DNA of 64,000 nt from Clarireedia homoeocarpa (Eukaryota > Ascomycota > Leotiomycetes > Helotiales > Rutstroemiaceae): contig LNKV01000009.1 in NCBI GenBank assembly GCA_001465935.1, positions 806,001 through 870,000 of the forward strand, read 5' to 3'. Shown here one piece after another: positions 23,212 through 34,822 of the stretch; the first letter of the stretch is position 1, and each line of letters opens with the position of its first letter. A program made the position numbers and the translations under genes. Under the pieces are notes generated by a model. That model made no database searches. It was not told where the DNA came from and worked only from the letters and a program-made list of their open reading frames with translations.

Positions 23212-25053
23212 ATGGCGTCAATGACAAGAGCAATGATGAGGTTACCGACCTCATCTATTGGTATTCGCACAGTTGCGCAACGATCCTTTGCAACCTCAAA
23301 TCGGGCCCTCCTCTCACATGTGCGCCCAAGCTCCCGAGTCAACATCGACAAGAGCAGGATCCAGCAAATTGCTCGTCGAACCTACGCAGATGTTGCTCCC
23401 GTGAAAAAACCCCGTCGATTCCGACTCTTCAGATGGACATGGCGTCTTACATATCTGTCTTTGTTCGCAGGAACTGCTTATCTTGGATATGAGGTTTGGG
23501 AGTTGCGACATCCAGACGAGCAATTCGAACCAGATCCAACGAAGAAGAACTTGGTTATTCTCGGTATATGCAAAATCTCTCATGGTTGCTTCTAACATAA
23601 ACTGACTTCAATTGGCTAGGTACTGGCTGGGGTGCTGTGTCACTTTTGAAAAAGCTCGATACTGAAAACTACAACGTCATCGTCATCTCTCCTCGAAACT
23701 ACTTCCTATTCACACCCCTTCTGCCATCATGTACAACTGGTACCGTCGAACATAGATCTATTATGGAGCCTATCCGAAGTATAACTAGACACAAGAAGGC
23801 TGCGGTCAAGTTCTACGAAGCAGAGGCTACCAAGATTGACCCAGAAAGAAAAACCGTATCCATTGACGACAATTCTGATATCAGAGGTGCTACCAGCAAG
23901 ACTGATGTCCCATATGACATGCTGGTTGTAAGTGTTGGCGCTGAAAATGCAACCTTCGGAATTCCCGGCGTGAAGGAGCACTCCTGCTTCTTAAAGGAGA
24001 TTGGTGACGCACAACAAATCCGAAAGAGGATTATGGACTGTGTGGAGACCGCGACCTTCAAGGACCAATCTCCTGAGGAAGTTGAGCGTCTCTTACACAT
24101 GGTCGTTGTTGGAGGGGGACCGACTGGTGTTGAATTCGCTGGTGAACTTCAAGATTTCTTCGATCAAGATATCAAGAAGTGGGTTCCTGAAATCAGCGAC
24201 AAGTTTAAGGTTACTCTTATTGAAGCTCTCCCTAACGTTCTTCCCATGTTCTCCAAGCAACTGATTGAATATACCGAGTCAACTTTCAAGGAGGAGAAAA
24301 TCACCATCAAGACCAAGACTGCAGTTAAGAAGGTCACCGATAAGACTGTTGAGGCCGAAGCCACTGGGCCAGATGGAAAGAAGTACACTGAGGTTATGCC
24401 TTACGGTCTTCTGGTATGGGCAACCGGAAATGCGGTTCGTCCCGTGGTCAAGGACCTTATGGCACAAATTCCCGCACAAAAGGACTCGAGACGAGGCCTT
24501 GCCGTAAATGAGTACCTTGTTGTTCAGGGTACCAAGGACATTTGGGCTACTGGTGACTGTGCTGTTGCCGGATACGCACCAACTGCCCAAGTCGCATCAC
24601 AAGAGGGTGCTTTCTTAGCCCGCCTCTTCAACACAATGGCAAAGACTGACGCCATTGAATCAAAGATTCAAGAGCTTAGCCAATCTCTGAACCTTGCCCC
24701 TGGTGATGCCGCATCCATTGCACGAGAGCTCGAGGCGCATCAAAAGCAGTTGAGGAGGATCAAAGACATCAAGCCATTCCACTACACCCATCAAGGTTCA
24801 TTGGCCTATATTGGTAGTGAAAGAGCTGTTGCTGATGTCAGCTGGATGAACGGTAACTTTGCGACTGGTGGTGGATTGACATATTTGTTCTGGAGAAGTG
24901 CATACTTGAGCATGTGCTTTAGCAGTAAGTTTATTCCCATCTCCCCATTTCCAGGCACAGTATCTAACATTACAAATAGCACGCAACCGTGTTCTAGTCG
25001 TCCTCGACTGGCTCAAATCTAAGACTTTCGGACGCGATGTTTCAAGAGAATAA
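23212..25053 (+). CDS. Mitochondrial type II (alternative) NADH dehydrogenase
   Basis: Three exons (23212-23563, 23620-24924, 24980-25053) give 576 aa. The N-terminus is a basic, Ser/Arg-rich mitochondrial presequence followed by a hydrophobic segment (LTYLSLFAGTAYLGYEVW, about residues 80-100) typical of external enzymes. The FAD-binding GxGxxG is LGTGWGA at about 118-123, split by intron 1. The second dinucleotide fold is VVVGGGPTGVEFAGEL at about 277-292, and the second FAD contact is IWATGDCAV. The C-terminus WLKSKTFGRD is typical for the family. The enzyme passes electrons from NADH to ubiquinone without proton pumping. No EF-hand loop is visible, so it resembles the calcium-independent NDE2-like type more than Neurospora NDE-1. 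The external orientation is inferred from the N-terminal membrane segment. Confidence 0.95.
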
Positions 25054-25596
25054 AGAGATGCAAATCCAAGTAAATTAAAAGAAGAAAAAAAGGGTATAGA
25101 CGGGGTATAAAAATGGGCTATCGGGAATGGAAACAAAGAGCGGAACGTGTAAAAAACAGAAACCTCTTTTCTTTGTAACAAATTTTCAGGATACAATTGG
25201 CGGGCTGGGATTTTTCTTGTATGTTACGAAACCCTAGTTTATACAGGAGAAAGAACGCCCGCGGGAAAGGAGGCTGGACAGAGAGAGGAAGTAGGTTTAA
25301 AGAAATGGGTGAGCGCGAGTTCTGGGAGTCCGGTGGGGTGATGGGGCCCTCTGCTTGTATTGCACCGCGCTGCGATGCTTTGATGCGAATCGAATACGAA
25401 TGATAATTTCTCCTCAACTTACGGTTACACCTTTCAGAATGATGGCTGTTTGCTTTCTAGTGGTGTGGTAAGAAAGAAGGTGCTTCAATACTTGTAGTGG
25501 AGACCCAGATTCTAGACCCTCCTCCTCCTGCTTCCTATTCAGCCCAGTGGAACTCTTCACTCTACTCGGTGCATGCGCGCGCTTGCTTTACAACCC

Positions 25597-25600
<4 letters not shown>

Positions 25601-25632
<32 letters not shown>

Positions 25633-25744
25633 ACATAATAGTCATAGAAATAATAGGGGAGAGAAACAAGACAAAAACCCAAACAACAGGGCGCACCAAG
25701 GCATCAGCATCCACATCTCACTGAGCCTAGAGGGGGGGGGGGGG
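25601..25744. repeat. A30 and G13 homopolymers
   Basis: A30 at 25601-25630 and G13 at 25732-25744, separated by about 100 unique bases. Lengths are as given in the sequence and may be uncertain. Confidence 0.9.
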
Positions 25745-27322
25745 AACCAATTGATCTGGGCGTGTCCGATGTTGTATGGCGTACGAAGTATAGAATGGGA
25801 AGGGTCGGAGTCGAAGCGAGGCTGAATCTCGAGCGGTGACAGGTGGCGCAGTCGTGTCGTTGGGTCTGAAACTACATCATCATCATAAAAAGATGCCTAG
25901 CCCTATTATTGTTGGCTGCGGTGCGCTGTTGTTGTTGTTGTTGCGGTGGCAGGTATGATGATGATGATGATGATGGCTGATTGATTTGGTTTGATTCGTG
26001 AGTCGCGGTATAATGTAATGAGGGGCTATTCCTCCAATTGAGACAAGGAGGGAGGAGTTGGGTAGTATAAGTATTGTGTGTGGGCTTGGGAATGGGAGAG
26101 ACGTTGTTTGTTGTTTGTTGTTCGTGTTTGATTTACAGATTTGTGATTTTCGAGGATATATTGGACGAAAGGATTGCGCATTTCGCTGCTTTGTGTATAC
26201 TTGGTACATTTTGAAAGGCAGTTTCTCCGCCGACGATACGTTTATTACATCGATTATGTCACTTTGCGCGACGCCAAGTTCTGGTTCTCTGACTTCAAGT
26301 CCATCGTTTTACTCGTATGTCACCGCCATTCTCTACCCGTCAATCCTTCTTATCTCGCTCTGTCCCATCCTATCCTGCTCGATTTACCCCCCCTCTCAAT
26401 AACCTACCTATCTTCCGCTTCAAGTCCCACCCCAACACTAACCATTACCCCGCAGTTCCTCTCCGCCCATGCATCCAACACAACAACTATCAAGTTACAT
26501 TCCCGAATCACACCGTCATGAACGGATAGCACTTGGTATCCCGGCTGAGGATACTTCAATTATGAGTTATGAGACGATGGAGGCTTGGATGGAGTCGCGC
26601 CCGGGAATGAGAGGTTGGAGGGATGTGGTGCCTGTGTTGGGGGCGGTGACGATGATGGGGCAGAACGAGGATGAGGATGGAGAGGTGCAATGGAGGGTTT
26701 TGGGGGCGAGGAGAAAGGTCAGGAGTTGGTAGGGGCTGGGGATAGGAAGGGAGGAGGGGGACTCGACGTTGAGAGGTTCAGGGAGGTTCTGAGGATGGTA
26801 CTGGGGACAGCGGAGGCAGGGACCAAGAATTGGTGCAGAGTTATTGGAGCGAGGTGGAAGAGTAGTGGCCCTGAATCAGCCGTCGATTCAGAGCGTATTA
26901 TTGGGCTGGGAGAGTTGGTCTTGGTAGGGCACAAAATTATTCATTGTTTTCTTCGGTCATTGGAGCCAAAGCATGGCTCCGCGGATACACCTTCTTGCTT
27001 GTATATTTTGGCGACTTGGAATTTTCCACGGAGCTGAATGAGAGAAAAGTATAGACCCATCATCTCATTCGGCGACTCTTCAGCGACCTGGCCAGGAAAC
27101 TTTAAGATCGCCACCAAACTCCTTGGTGGCAGCCAACTGTGAACTTTCACATTGTGAGAATTGAGAAGGGTAAACAAGGCTCTTTCCAAAGGCTTCCGGA
27201 AGAGCAAGACGATATTTATTCAATTCCGTCGTATTTACCCTTGGTCCTTTTAGACCGGGACTGTAAAAACAATACAAGCACTACCCGTCGAAAAGCGTAC
27301 CGCAGTGAGCTTGTTATTCCTA

Positions 27323-27383
27323 GTGATTGTAGTCAGCTAGAATAGCATTCAACGTGATTGTAGTCAGCTAGAACAGCATTCAG
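27323..27383. repeat. Tandem direct repeat, 31-base unit, two copies
   Basis: Two adjacent copies beginning GTGATTGTAGTCAGCTAGAA differ at one internal base and at the last base. It looks like a recent local duplication in non-coding DNA. Confidence 0.9.
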
Positions 27384-28114
27384 ACCGAGGGTAGCATGGC
27401 TGCTTAGATGGCTTATGGCTCCTCATGACTCGTTCTTGTAGGGTGGATAGCCATTGAAGCCTTCATCATGTCAGTCATTGTTTCATCCGTCCTTATCGCA
27501 AGATAACGGAATAAGCAGGTGGGGAGTGGTGGGAGTGAGACGTAGCTCGAAAGGTAAGAAATGAGACTTTTGATGGCAAGAGAAGTGGAGGTAACGTGTT
27601 ACATTCGTTGCCTCTGCTTCCATAGCATTCTTTACTGTGCGAGGCTGATTATATATCCACCGTTCTGTTGTGAGGCGAAGAGGCGAAACGCGCATAGGTA
27701 CGAGTAGATGTTGGCTGCGTGGCCCTCTCGCTGCCTATTCGACCTCCTCCGCTTCAATGAATGATTTAAGCGGATCGAAACCAATAGAAGGCGTAGAATC
27801 GCTCCCGTAGTCTAAATCATTAGCGCAGTTCCGTCATCCAGGAACGCTACCTAACCCACTACTACTTACTTTCAAACCCACCTTGAGCTGTCTACTCTGG
27901 CTTGATCTCCAACACAACTATTTCTTCCCTCCATCCAAACATACACACCTCTCATCAAGACTTCTTGGATTGACAATTCTCTACTTTTGTCTTCCATTCC
28001 TTTTGATACATCCTTGCTTTCTCACAAACCATCGCCAAAGCCGGGCGACTCGACAAAGCACTTATCCAGGACTTACCGAGCTGTTACATATCGAGAAGGT
28101 CAATAATTGTCAAG

Positions 28115-30906
28115 ATGTCTGCCGAACCTGATCATGTCGAGCACAAGAAGAAGGTCAACCTCAAGTAAGTCGATTCTACCTCCTCCTCCTCCTCTTCCCA
28201 TGCACAGGAAATCATACTAACACTGATTCCAGCGATGCTTCCGGTGCCGAGCACAAAGGCGTAAGTTATCACCTACCCATTCATCAAATCGCCACGCCAA
28301 ACACGGCTTCACAGGATCTGATACTAACAAACAGAACAGAACGACGATGTTGCGACTGCAATCTTAAAGAAGAAGAAGAAGCCAAACTCGTTGATGTGCG
28401 TACCATTGATATACCCCACCTTGATTTCTTGGGAGGCTCTTGTACTGATGAAGTGGCAATAGGGTTACTGATGCCATTAACGATGATAACTCTGTTATTG
28501 CCCTCTCCAATAATACCATGGAGACTCTGCAACTATTCCGTGGCGACACAGTCTTGGTAAAGGGAAAGAAGCGGAAGGACACTGTCCTCATCGTCCTTGC
28601 TGATGATGAACTCGATGACGGAAGTGCGCGTATGAACCGTGTGGTTAGACATAACCTCCGAGTCAAGCACGGCGACATTGTTACTGTTCACCCATGCCCA
28701 GATATCAAATATGTCAGTACTTTATTCCCCTAGACTCTTCGATATTTTACTAATTCATAAATAGGCCAAGCGTATCGCAGTTCTGCCAATCGCCGATACT
28801 GTTGAAGGTCTCACTGGATCTTTATTCGACGTTTTCTTAGCACCTTACTTCCGCGAAGCATACCGGCCTGTACGACAAGGAGATCTATTCACAGTACGAG
28901 GTGGTATGAGACAGGTAGAATTCAAAGTTGTCGAAGTGGATCCCCCGGAGTATGGTATTGTTGCACAAGATACCGTCATTCACTGCGAGGGCGAACCGAT
29001 CCAACGTGAAGATGAAGAGGGAAACCTCAATGAAGTCGGTTACGATGATATTGGAGGATGCAGAAAACAAATGGCACAGATCAGAGAAATGGTTGAGCTG
29101 CCATTAAGACACCCACAATTGTTCAAGTCTATCGGAATCAAGCCACCCCGTGGTGTTCTTATGTTCGGTCCACCAGGTACCGGTAAGACACTCATGGCGC
29201 GAGCTGTGGCAAACGAAACCGGTGCTTTCTTCTTCCTTATTAACGGTCCTGAAATCATGTCAAAGATGGCTGGTGAATCCGAATCGAATTTGCGTAAGGC
29301 TTTCGAAGAGGCTGAGAAGAACTCGCCTGCGATTATCTTCATCGATGAAATCGATTCAATTGCCCCCAAGCGAGACAAGACCAACGGAGAAGTCGAACGC
29401 CGTGTTGTTTCTCAGTTGCTCACTCTCATGGACGGAATGAAGGCCAGATCTAACGTCGTGGTCATGGCCGCGACCAACAGACCTAACTCTATCGATCCTG
29501 CCCTTCGTCGTTTCGGTCGTTTCGATCGTGAGGTCGACATCGGTATTCCAGACCCAACTGGTCGTCTTGAGATTCTTCAAATTCACACCAAGAACATGAA
29601 GTTGGCTGAGGATGTGGATCTTGAGCAAATCGCTTCCGAAACCCACGGTTACGTTGGTTCCGATGTTGCTTCTCTCTGTTCCGAAGCCGCCATGCAGCAA
29701 ATTCGTGAGAAGATGGACCTCATTGATCTTGACGAAGACACAATCGATGCCGAGGTCCTCGACTCTTTAGGAGTAACAATGGAGAACTTCCGATTTGCTC
29801 TCGGTGTTTCCAACCCATCTGCGCTTCGCGAGGTTGCAGTCGTCGAAGTACCAAACGTTCGCTGGGACGATATTGGAGGATTGGAGGAAGTCAAGCGCGA
29901 ACTTATCGAGAGTGTCCAATATCCAGTCGACCACCCCGAGAAGTTCCTCAAGTTCGGTCTTTCTCCATCTCGCGGTGTCTTGTTCTACGGTCCTCCTGGT
30001 ACTGGTAAGACATTACTTGCGAAGGCTGTCGCCAATGAGTGTTCTGCCAACTTCATTTCAGTCAAGGGTCCAGAGTTGTTGAGTATGTGGTTCGGTGAGT
30101 CTGAGAGCAATATTAGAGATATCTTTGACAAGGCTCGTGCTGCTGCACCCTGTGTTGTTTTCTTGGATGAATTGGATTCTATTGCGAAATCGCGTGGTGG
30201 CTCCAACGGGGACGCTGGCGGAGCTTCAGATCGTGTTGTGAACCAACTTTTGACTGGTAAGCTTTCCTCTCACACTATTATACACTAAATCAGAAACTAA
30301 TATCTTACAGAAATGGATGGTATGACATCAAAGAAGAACGTTTTCGTCATTGGTGCTACCAACAGACCTGAGCAACTTGACAACGCTCTGTGCAGACCTG
30401 GTCGTCTTGACACACTCGTCTACGTTCCTCTACCAAACGAGAGCTCTCGTGCTGGTATCCTCAAAGCCCAACTCCGAAAGACACCCGTTGCCGATGATGT
30501 CGACCTCAACTACATCGCATCCCGCACCCACGGTTTCTCTGGTGCCGATTTGGGATTCATCACTCAGCGTGCTGTCAAGCTGGCTATCAAGGAGTCGATT
30601 TCCTTGGATATTGAACGTCGCAAGGCTCGCGAGGCAGCTGGCGAGGACGTTGACATGGAGGATGATGATGCGGAAGACCCAGTACCTAAGCTCACAAAGG
30701 CACACTTCGAGGAGGCTATGTCACAAGCCAGACGATCAGTTTCTGACGTCGAAATCCGTAGGTACGAGGCTTTCGCTCAGAGCATGAAGAGCGCTGGACC
30801 TGGAGCTTTCTTCAAGTTCCCTGAAGCTGGCGGAGAAGGTGCTGGAGGTGATGCAGCTGCTGGTGGATTCGGTGATGCTGGTAACGACGACAGCCTTTAC
30901 GACTAG
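28115..30906 (+). CDS. CDC48: Cdc48/p97 (VCP) AAA+ ATPase
   Basis: Six exons (28115-28164, 28233-28260, 28340-28395, 28463-28712, 28765-30256, 30311-30906) give 823 aa. The order is: N-domain, which binds cofactors (TLQLFRGDTVLVKGKKRKDT); D1 ATPase with Walker A GPPGTGKT at about residue 262, Walker B IIFIDEID and arginine-finger region; then D2 with a second GPPGTGKT at about 537 and Walker B VVFLDELDSIAKSRG. The acidic tail ends DDSLYD. Cdc48 unfolds ubiquitinated substrates in ER-associated degradation, chromatin and ribosome quality control, working as a hexamer with Ufd1-Npl4 or other cofactors. Four introns crowd into the first 600 bases, and the two tiny early exons (28 and 56 nt) could be missed by automatic annotation. 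The splice at 28396 uses GTGCGT. All junctions restore the conserved N-domain. Confidence 0.98.
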
Positions 30907-31641
30907 ATGTATACTCTTAATTTCTTTCTCGTCTCTGGCCACCTAAACATCACAAGAATCATACGACTAGGAGGGACATATGACCTGGTAAGATTTAAAG
31001 GGAGTTCGGGAGGTCATAAATAGCAGAGACATGTTTTATTCCCAAACATCAGCGGATCTTGAGGTCTGCAAAGCATTGCAGACCTCTTTCCCGGTCAAGT
31101 CACATGTCACTTTGAGATGTGGTACCTTAGCATAGACATCCAATAAAAAAAAATTCTGATAATGTTTTTTTGCGCCATCGTTCAATTGTTGTATTCCCAA
31201 TGTGATATCAAAATACCTAGGAATCGCTATTCCGAAACGCCTTTGACTTGCAAGACTCTCTCCTGTCTTGAAATTCTTGTAGAAATATATAATCTCCACC
31301 ATCCAACCTCAAATGATCCTTAGTGTCCTCAAGTCCAACCTGTCTATTCGTCATTACCGTGGGTTACATGCTCCTCGCTGTCTGCTCACTATCTTCATTT
31401 GCCATCTCTTTTTGCTCGTGCCCAATCTTCTGTATCAGCTTGTCCTCCCTTCCCTTCAATTCGAGCTCCACTTTTGCCTTGGCTCTGGTATCTCCACTCC
31501 CTCCTATCCTAATTCCATAATCCTCAACCTCTGCATGAACTGATGCATGTCCCTGCACTCACATCCCATCCCTACTTCATCCTCGATTCCATCCATCTCA
31601 CCTCCCCCCCAATGCTAACATCTCCCAGCCCCGCCGCACAC
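30907..31641. other. Convergent intergenic region
   Basis: No gene is supported. It holds the 3' ends of CDC48 and of the small minus-strand gene. Confidence 0.6.
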
Positions 31642-32232
31642 TCATTCAACCACCTCACAAACCCCCTCCAAACTCTCCCTCGTGATCTTAATCCCTTCCT
31701 CCACCACGTTCTTCGGCAATGCAAGGCTAGCTCCGCGCTCCCCATGTCCGTTCTTACTCGTGGCTCCGTTCGCTGTCGCAGACCCGTTTGTTGAGGAAGA
31801 CGCGGATAGAGAGTCGGCTCGTATGTCTTCGAGGACTTTCGACATGAGTTCGGGGAATGTCGTGTATTTTCCGCTGCGCAGGAGCGTCAGGGCGTGTGTC
31901 TGAATGAGCGTGGGCCAGTTGGTGGGGGAGGAGTGCAGGGCGTGGAGGAGGTGGTCTTGGATTCTGTGGGTGGTGGATGTTAGATCTTTGGAGAGGGTGG
32001 GTGATGGGAAAGTAGAGATATAGGAATAGGGGAGAGAAGAGAGGGGATTGTGTGATGGGATGGTAAGGCGTTTCTGGGGTAAAGAGGCTGGGGGTAAAAC
32101 TTACTTGGCTACATGCCCATCTTTTAGAAGCAGAGTGTTGATCTGTGAGCGGAGATCTGGATCTTGCGTGGCGGGCGTATAGGACGCAGCACTCTTTGGT
32201 ACTTTGACTGGGGTCGTGGGTTCAGATGCCAT
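31642..32232 (-). CDS. Small conserved-looking protein of unknown function
   Basis: Two exons on the minus strand (32232-32105 and 31963-31642) separated by a 141 bp intron with a CTAAC branch site near its end give 149 aa. It starts MASEPTTPVKVPKSAASYTP. The centre is helical (DLRSQINTLLLKDGHVAK, then IQDHLLHALHSSPTNWPTLI and ALTLLRSGKYTTFPELMSKV), followed by an Ala/Ser/Asn-rich linker and a last helix (EGIKITRESLEGVCEVVE). The frame joins cleanly across the splice and the composition is coding-like. I cannot name a family. It has no signal peptide or membrane segment and is probably a soluble subunit of a larger assembly, which is a guess. Confidence 0.72.
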
Positions 32233-33925
32233 CGTGTATTTGAGTATTCGAGTGTGACTAGAAGTGATTGTGTCTCCACCTTGTGTACAAGTAGCTACGT
32301 ACTTTCTTTGTAGTATGAGCGCGGCGTAGACTTTCGACGCCGGATTTTGTGTTGGGAAAGAACGAATTGATGTGAATTAATATGTGCAGCTGCAGGTTCA
32401 GATGCGTAAGATAAACCGTGTATGTATATGTAGAACACTTAAGGTCTTGAGTATCGCCGACCGATCAATGGCACGATCCCAACCAAAGATGTTGTGCTGT
32501 ACTTCGTACCTCGTCAACAAGGCTGAATTGAAGGCTGTGGATTTTTATACTTTGGATCCGCCATGGAAGTTGGTTGACAGCATGGACCAATGAGGGAGAA
32601 AATGGGATCCGAGTGTGCAGGGTGGCGATAGCACGGTTCACTGCGGAGCACACACCAGCATCGGCACGTGGCACGTGGCACGTGAAGCTCATCAGCGTGT
32701 GAAGGAGCGAGACTTGATGGCGGCACGTACGAAGTCAACAATGTTGATAGGTTCCTCGAGACCTGCTGGGCCATGACTTTCACGATGTCACGATGTCACG
32801 ATGTCACGATGTCCGCTGACGAGTGATTCAGCTCCTTCTGCCAAGATATCAAAAACGGCAAACAGACGAGCTTACGCTTGGGGGGAGTTACCGGTTTAGC
32901 AATGTTACCAACACACCCGCACGCCCGCACACCCGCACACCCGCACACCCATACACCCAGCGCTTTTCCTATCCAATCAATCATCGTGTACTTCCTCGAC
33001 TTTGCAGAACCTGTCAGAACCAGTTACCTTGAAACCATTTCTCATGTTTCAGCAACCACCTCAGAAATAACCACGCTCATCGTTTTTCCCCTGACCATCT
33101 ACCACATCAAATCATCTTTTCTGCTCCTCAGACTGTTTTCCACTGCATCTAGGCGTCAAGCGTGCCGCTCATCCAATACTCTTCAAAATGATACTCCATG
33201 AATCATCGGCACATTCAAATGATTGCCATTGGGGGTCTCCCAGATCCAGATGTAGGTAGCACTTTGTTCACGATATGTGTCTGGAAGCGTTTGGATTGCC
33301 TTCCGCTGGGGCGTTATTTTTCCTGTTTCTTGTCTCACCTAGTCACTTCCATATCTTTTATATCCTCCCCCCTCCCCCCTCTCGCATCATGTTGTTTGTT
33401 TGAACATATCATAATGCGTGAGGAACCGTCCTGCACAACGACTTTAAGATACCACATCAAATGAACTTCCTACTACATTAAGAGTTCTTGTCCGGACTCT
33501 GAAGCATCGGAAGTCCTGACAATTCAGTACTGCGTCATTACAAAAGAGTGGCAAAAAAATATACCATCTCGAAGCAATTGTCCCCTCAAGAAACAGTGAG
33601 CCGCAGATTTTCCAGTGCTCGGCTGTGTTCGTCATACAATTCTCGTCGCAGAAGCCAAAGGTTCTTCTCAACCAGGGCGTAGGATCTCAAACGTGCCAAG
33701 TTTCGACCTTTCGGCAGACCCCTCAGCTCCGGACTGTTCATAGCCTTAACTTAGGCTGTCTCTAATATAGGCTACATCATACTGCCCGCCTTTGTGCATA
33801 GCCCAGTCAGCAAGGCGATCCAAGTCGATCCAAGTCGATCCAAGTTAGAGATACATCTTGAGTTTTTTTTCTTTTGCAAGACCTTGTCGGTCTGTGAAAA
33901 TTTCAGCAACACCAACATTGTGAAG
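32233..33925. other. Divergent intergenic region
   Basis: No gene is supported. It holds TACTTCGTA at 32500-32508, a triple CACGTG block at 32665-32684, a TCACGATG array at about 32778-32812, a CACACCCG minisatellite at about 32911-32960, and a GATCCAAGTC array at about 33818-33846. Confidence 0.65.
32665..32684. promoter_or_regulatory. Three tandem CACGTG (E-box) palindromes
   Basis: CACGTG occurs at 32665-32670, 32672-32677 and 32679-32684, spaced 7 bases apart. CACGTG is the core for basic helix-loop-helix factors such as Cbf1 or Pho4-type regulators. It lies about 430 bp upstream of the small minus-strand gene. Whether it controls either neighbour is unproven, since the 7-base period could equally be a short tandem repeat. 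Confidence 0.5.
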
Positions 33926-34822
33926 ATGCGGCGGCGTTATCCTGCGAGTGTGGTGTCTCTGGTCTATTTATTGCAGCAAGCAAACGCGTTGTCGCTTGCG
34001 AACTTTCAAGGGATTTCGACGGGCGCGGTGCCACTGCAATGCTTAATTGAATACGATACTTCGATACCTACCTGTACACTTTCGGATTTCAAGAATGGTT
34101 GTTCGGAAGCTTGTCAAGATGCTTTAACTTCCAAAGCTGCGTGCGTTTCTGAGGCTTGTTCTGGGGTGAGCGTGAGTGCGAATTCTCTACTGGGAATCAT
34201 AGAAAATGGTGGGATTATTGGGGCTTTGTGTCCGTTCCTCACCACTACGACCGTAACGACATTCAAAACAACTACGCCAGCCAGGACATCTACCAGAAGA
34301 TTTTCTACGACAAGTGTGGCTAGTGTTGTCAGCGTTACAATTCCTACAACGAGTCCTGGAGTAGTAATTTCAACGACTTCAACAGTCGCTTCTTCAACCT
34401 CCACAACCTCTACAACCTCTACAACCCCTACAACCTCTACAACCTCTACAGCCTCTACAGCCTCTACAGCCTCTACAGCCTCTACAGCCTCTACAACCTC
34501 TACCACCTCTACATCCTCTACATCCTCTACATCCTCTACATCCTCTACATCCTCTACAACCTCACAATCTACCTCATTAGTACAAGAGACGACTCTGGCC
34601 ACGAGCAGCCTAACGCAATCCACACCGACATCCACAAAATCCTCCACTTCAAAATCTGCTACAGCAACATCAACGAGCAATAACGGAAATCGTGATGGGA
34701 AAACTGGTGGTGGAAGTCCTTTCGACATAGATGCAAATGGTGGAGCAAGTCGTATATATGAGCAGGGGTACATATTTGTGCTTATAATAGCATTTTGGGT
34801 TGGTGTCCTTGGTTTAACTTGA
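33926..34822 (+). CDS. Secreted Thr/Ser-repeat protein, probably GPI-anchored
   Basis: Single-exon gene of 298 aa. Residues 1-22 form a signal peptide (MRRRYPASVVSLVYLLQQANA). A compact domain with seven cysteines follows at about residues 39-107 (CLIEYDTSIPTC, CSEACQDALTSKAACVSEAC, GALC), resembling the N-terminal domain of fungal Ser/Thr-rich wall proteins. It does not fit the eight-cysteine CFEM pattern exactly. A Thr/Ser repeat coded by ACCTCTACA-like nonamers follows, and the last 20 residues are hydrophobic after a NGGA stretch, as expected for a GPI attachment signal. It probably sits heavily O-mannosylated on the cell surface. The repeat length may vary between strains. Confidence 0.85.
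   Translation: MRRRYPASVVSLVYLLQQANALSLANFQGISTGAVPLQCLIEYDTSIPTCTLSDFKNGCSEACQDALTSKAACVSEACSGVSVSANSLLGIIENGGIIGALCPFLTTTTVTTFKTTTPARTSTRRFSTTSVASVVSVTIPTTSPGVVISTTSTVASSTSTTSTTSTTPTTSTTSTASTASTASTASTASTTSTTSTSSTSSTSSTSSTSSTTSQSTSLVQETTLATSSLTQSTPTSTKSSTSKSATATSTSNNGNRDGKTGGGSPFDIDANGGASRIYEQGYIFVLIIAFWVGVLGLT
34397..34562. repeat. In-frame nonamer repeat (CCTCTACAA-like)
   Basis: About eighteen tandem nonamers encode Thr-Ser-Thr or Ala-Ser-Thr triplets inside the surface-protein gene. Sub-blocks of identical units (GCC, then ATC variants) show local unit homogenisation. A period of three codons means that length changes keep frame. Confidence 0.92.

Larger units (their letters stand above)
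25054..28114. other. Three-kilobase intergenic region
   Basis: No gene is supported with confidence. Contents: A30 at 25601-25630, G13 at 25732-25744, TACGAAGTA at 25782-25790, GTT and GAT trinucleotide runs near 25928-25975, a weak coding-like stretch at about 26469-26860, and a 31-base direct repeat at 27323-27383. The last 250 bases are the pyrimidine-rich CDC48 leader. Confidence 0.6.

Noticed and set aside
34114..34773. 219-codon minus-strand frame as a separate gene
   Set aside because: Antisense to the Thr/Ser repeat, with low-complexity Val/Glu/Asp peptide; the plus-strand protein has a signal peptide and a GPI-like tail.
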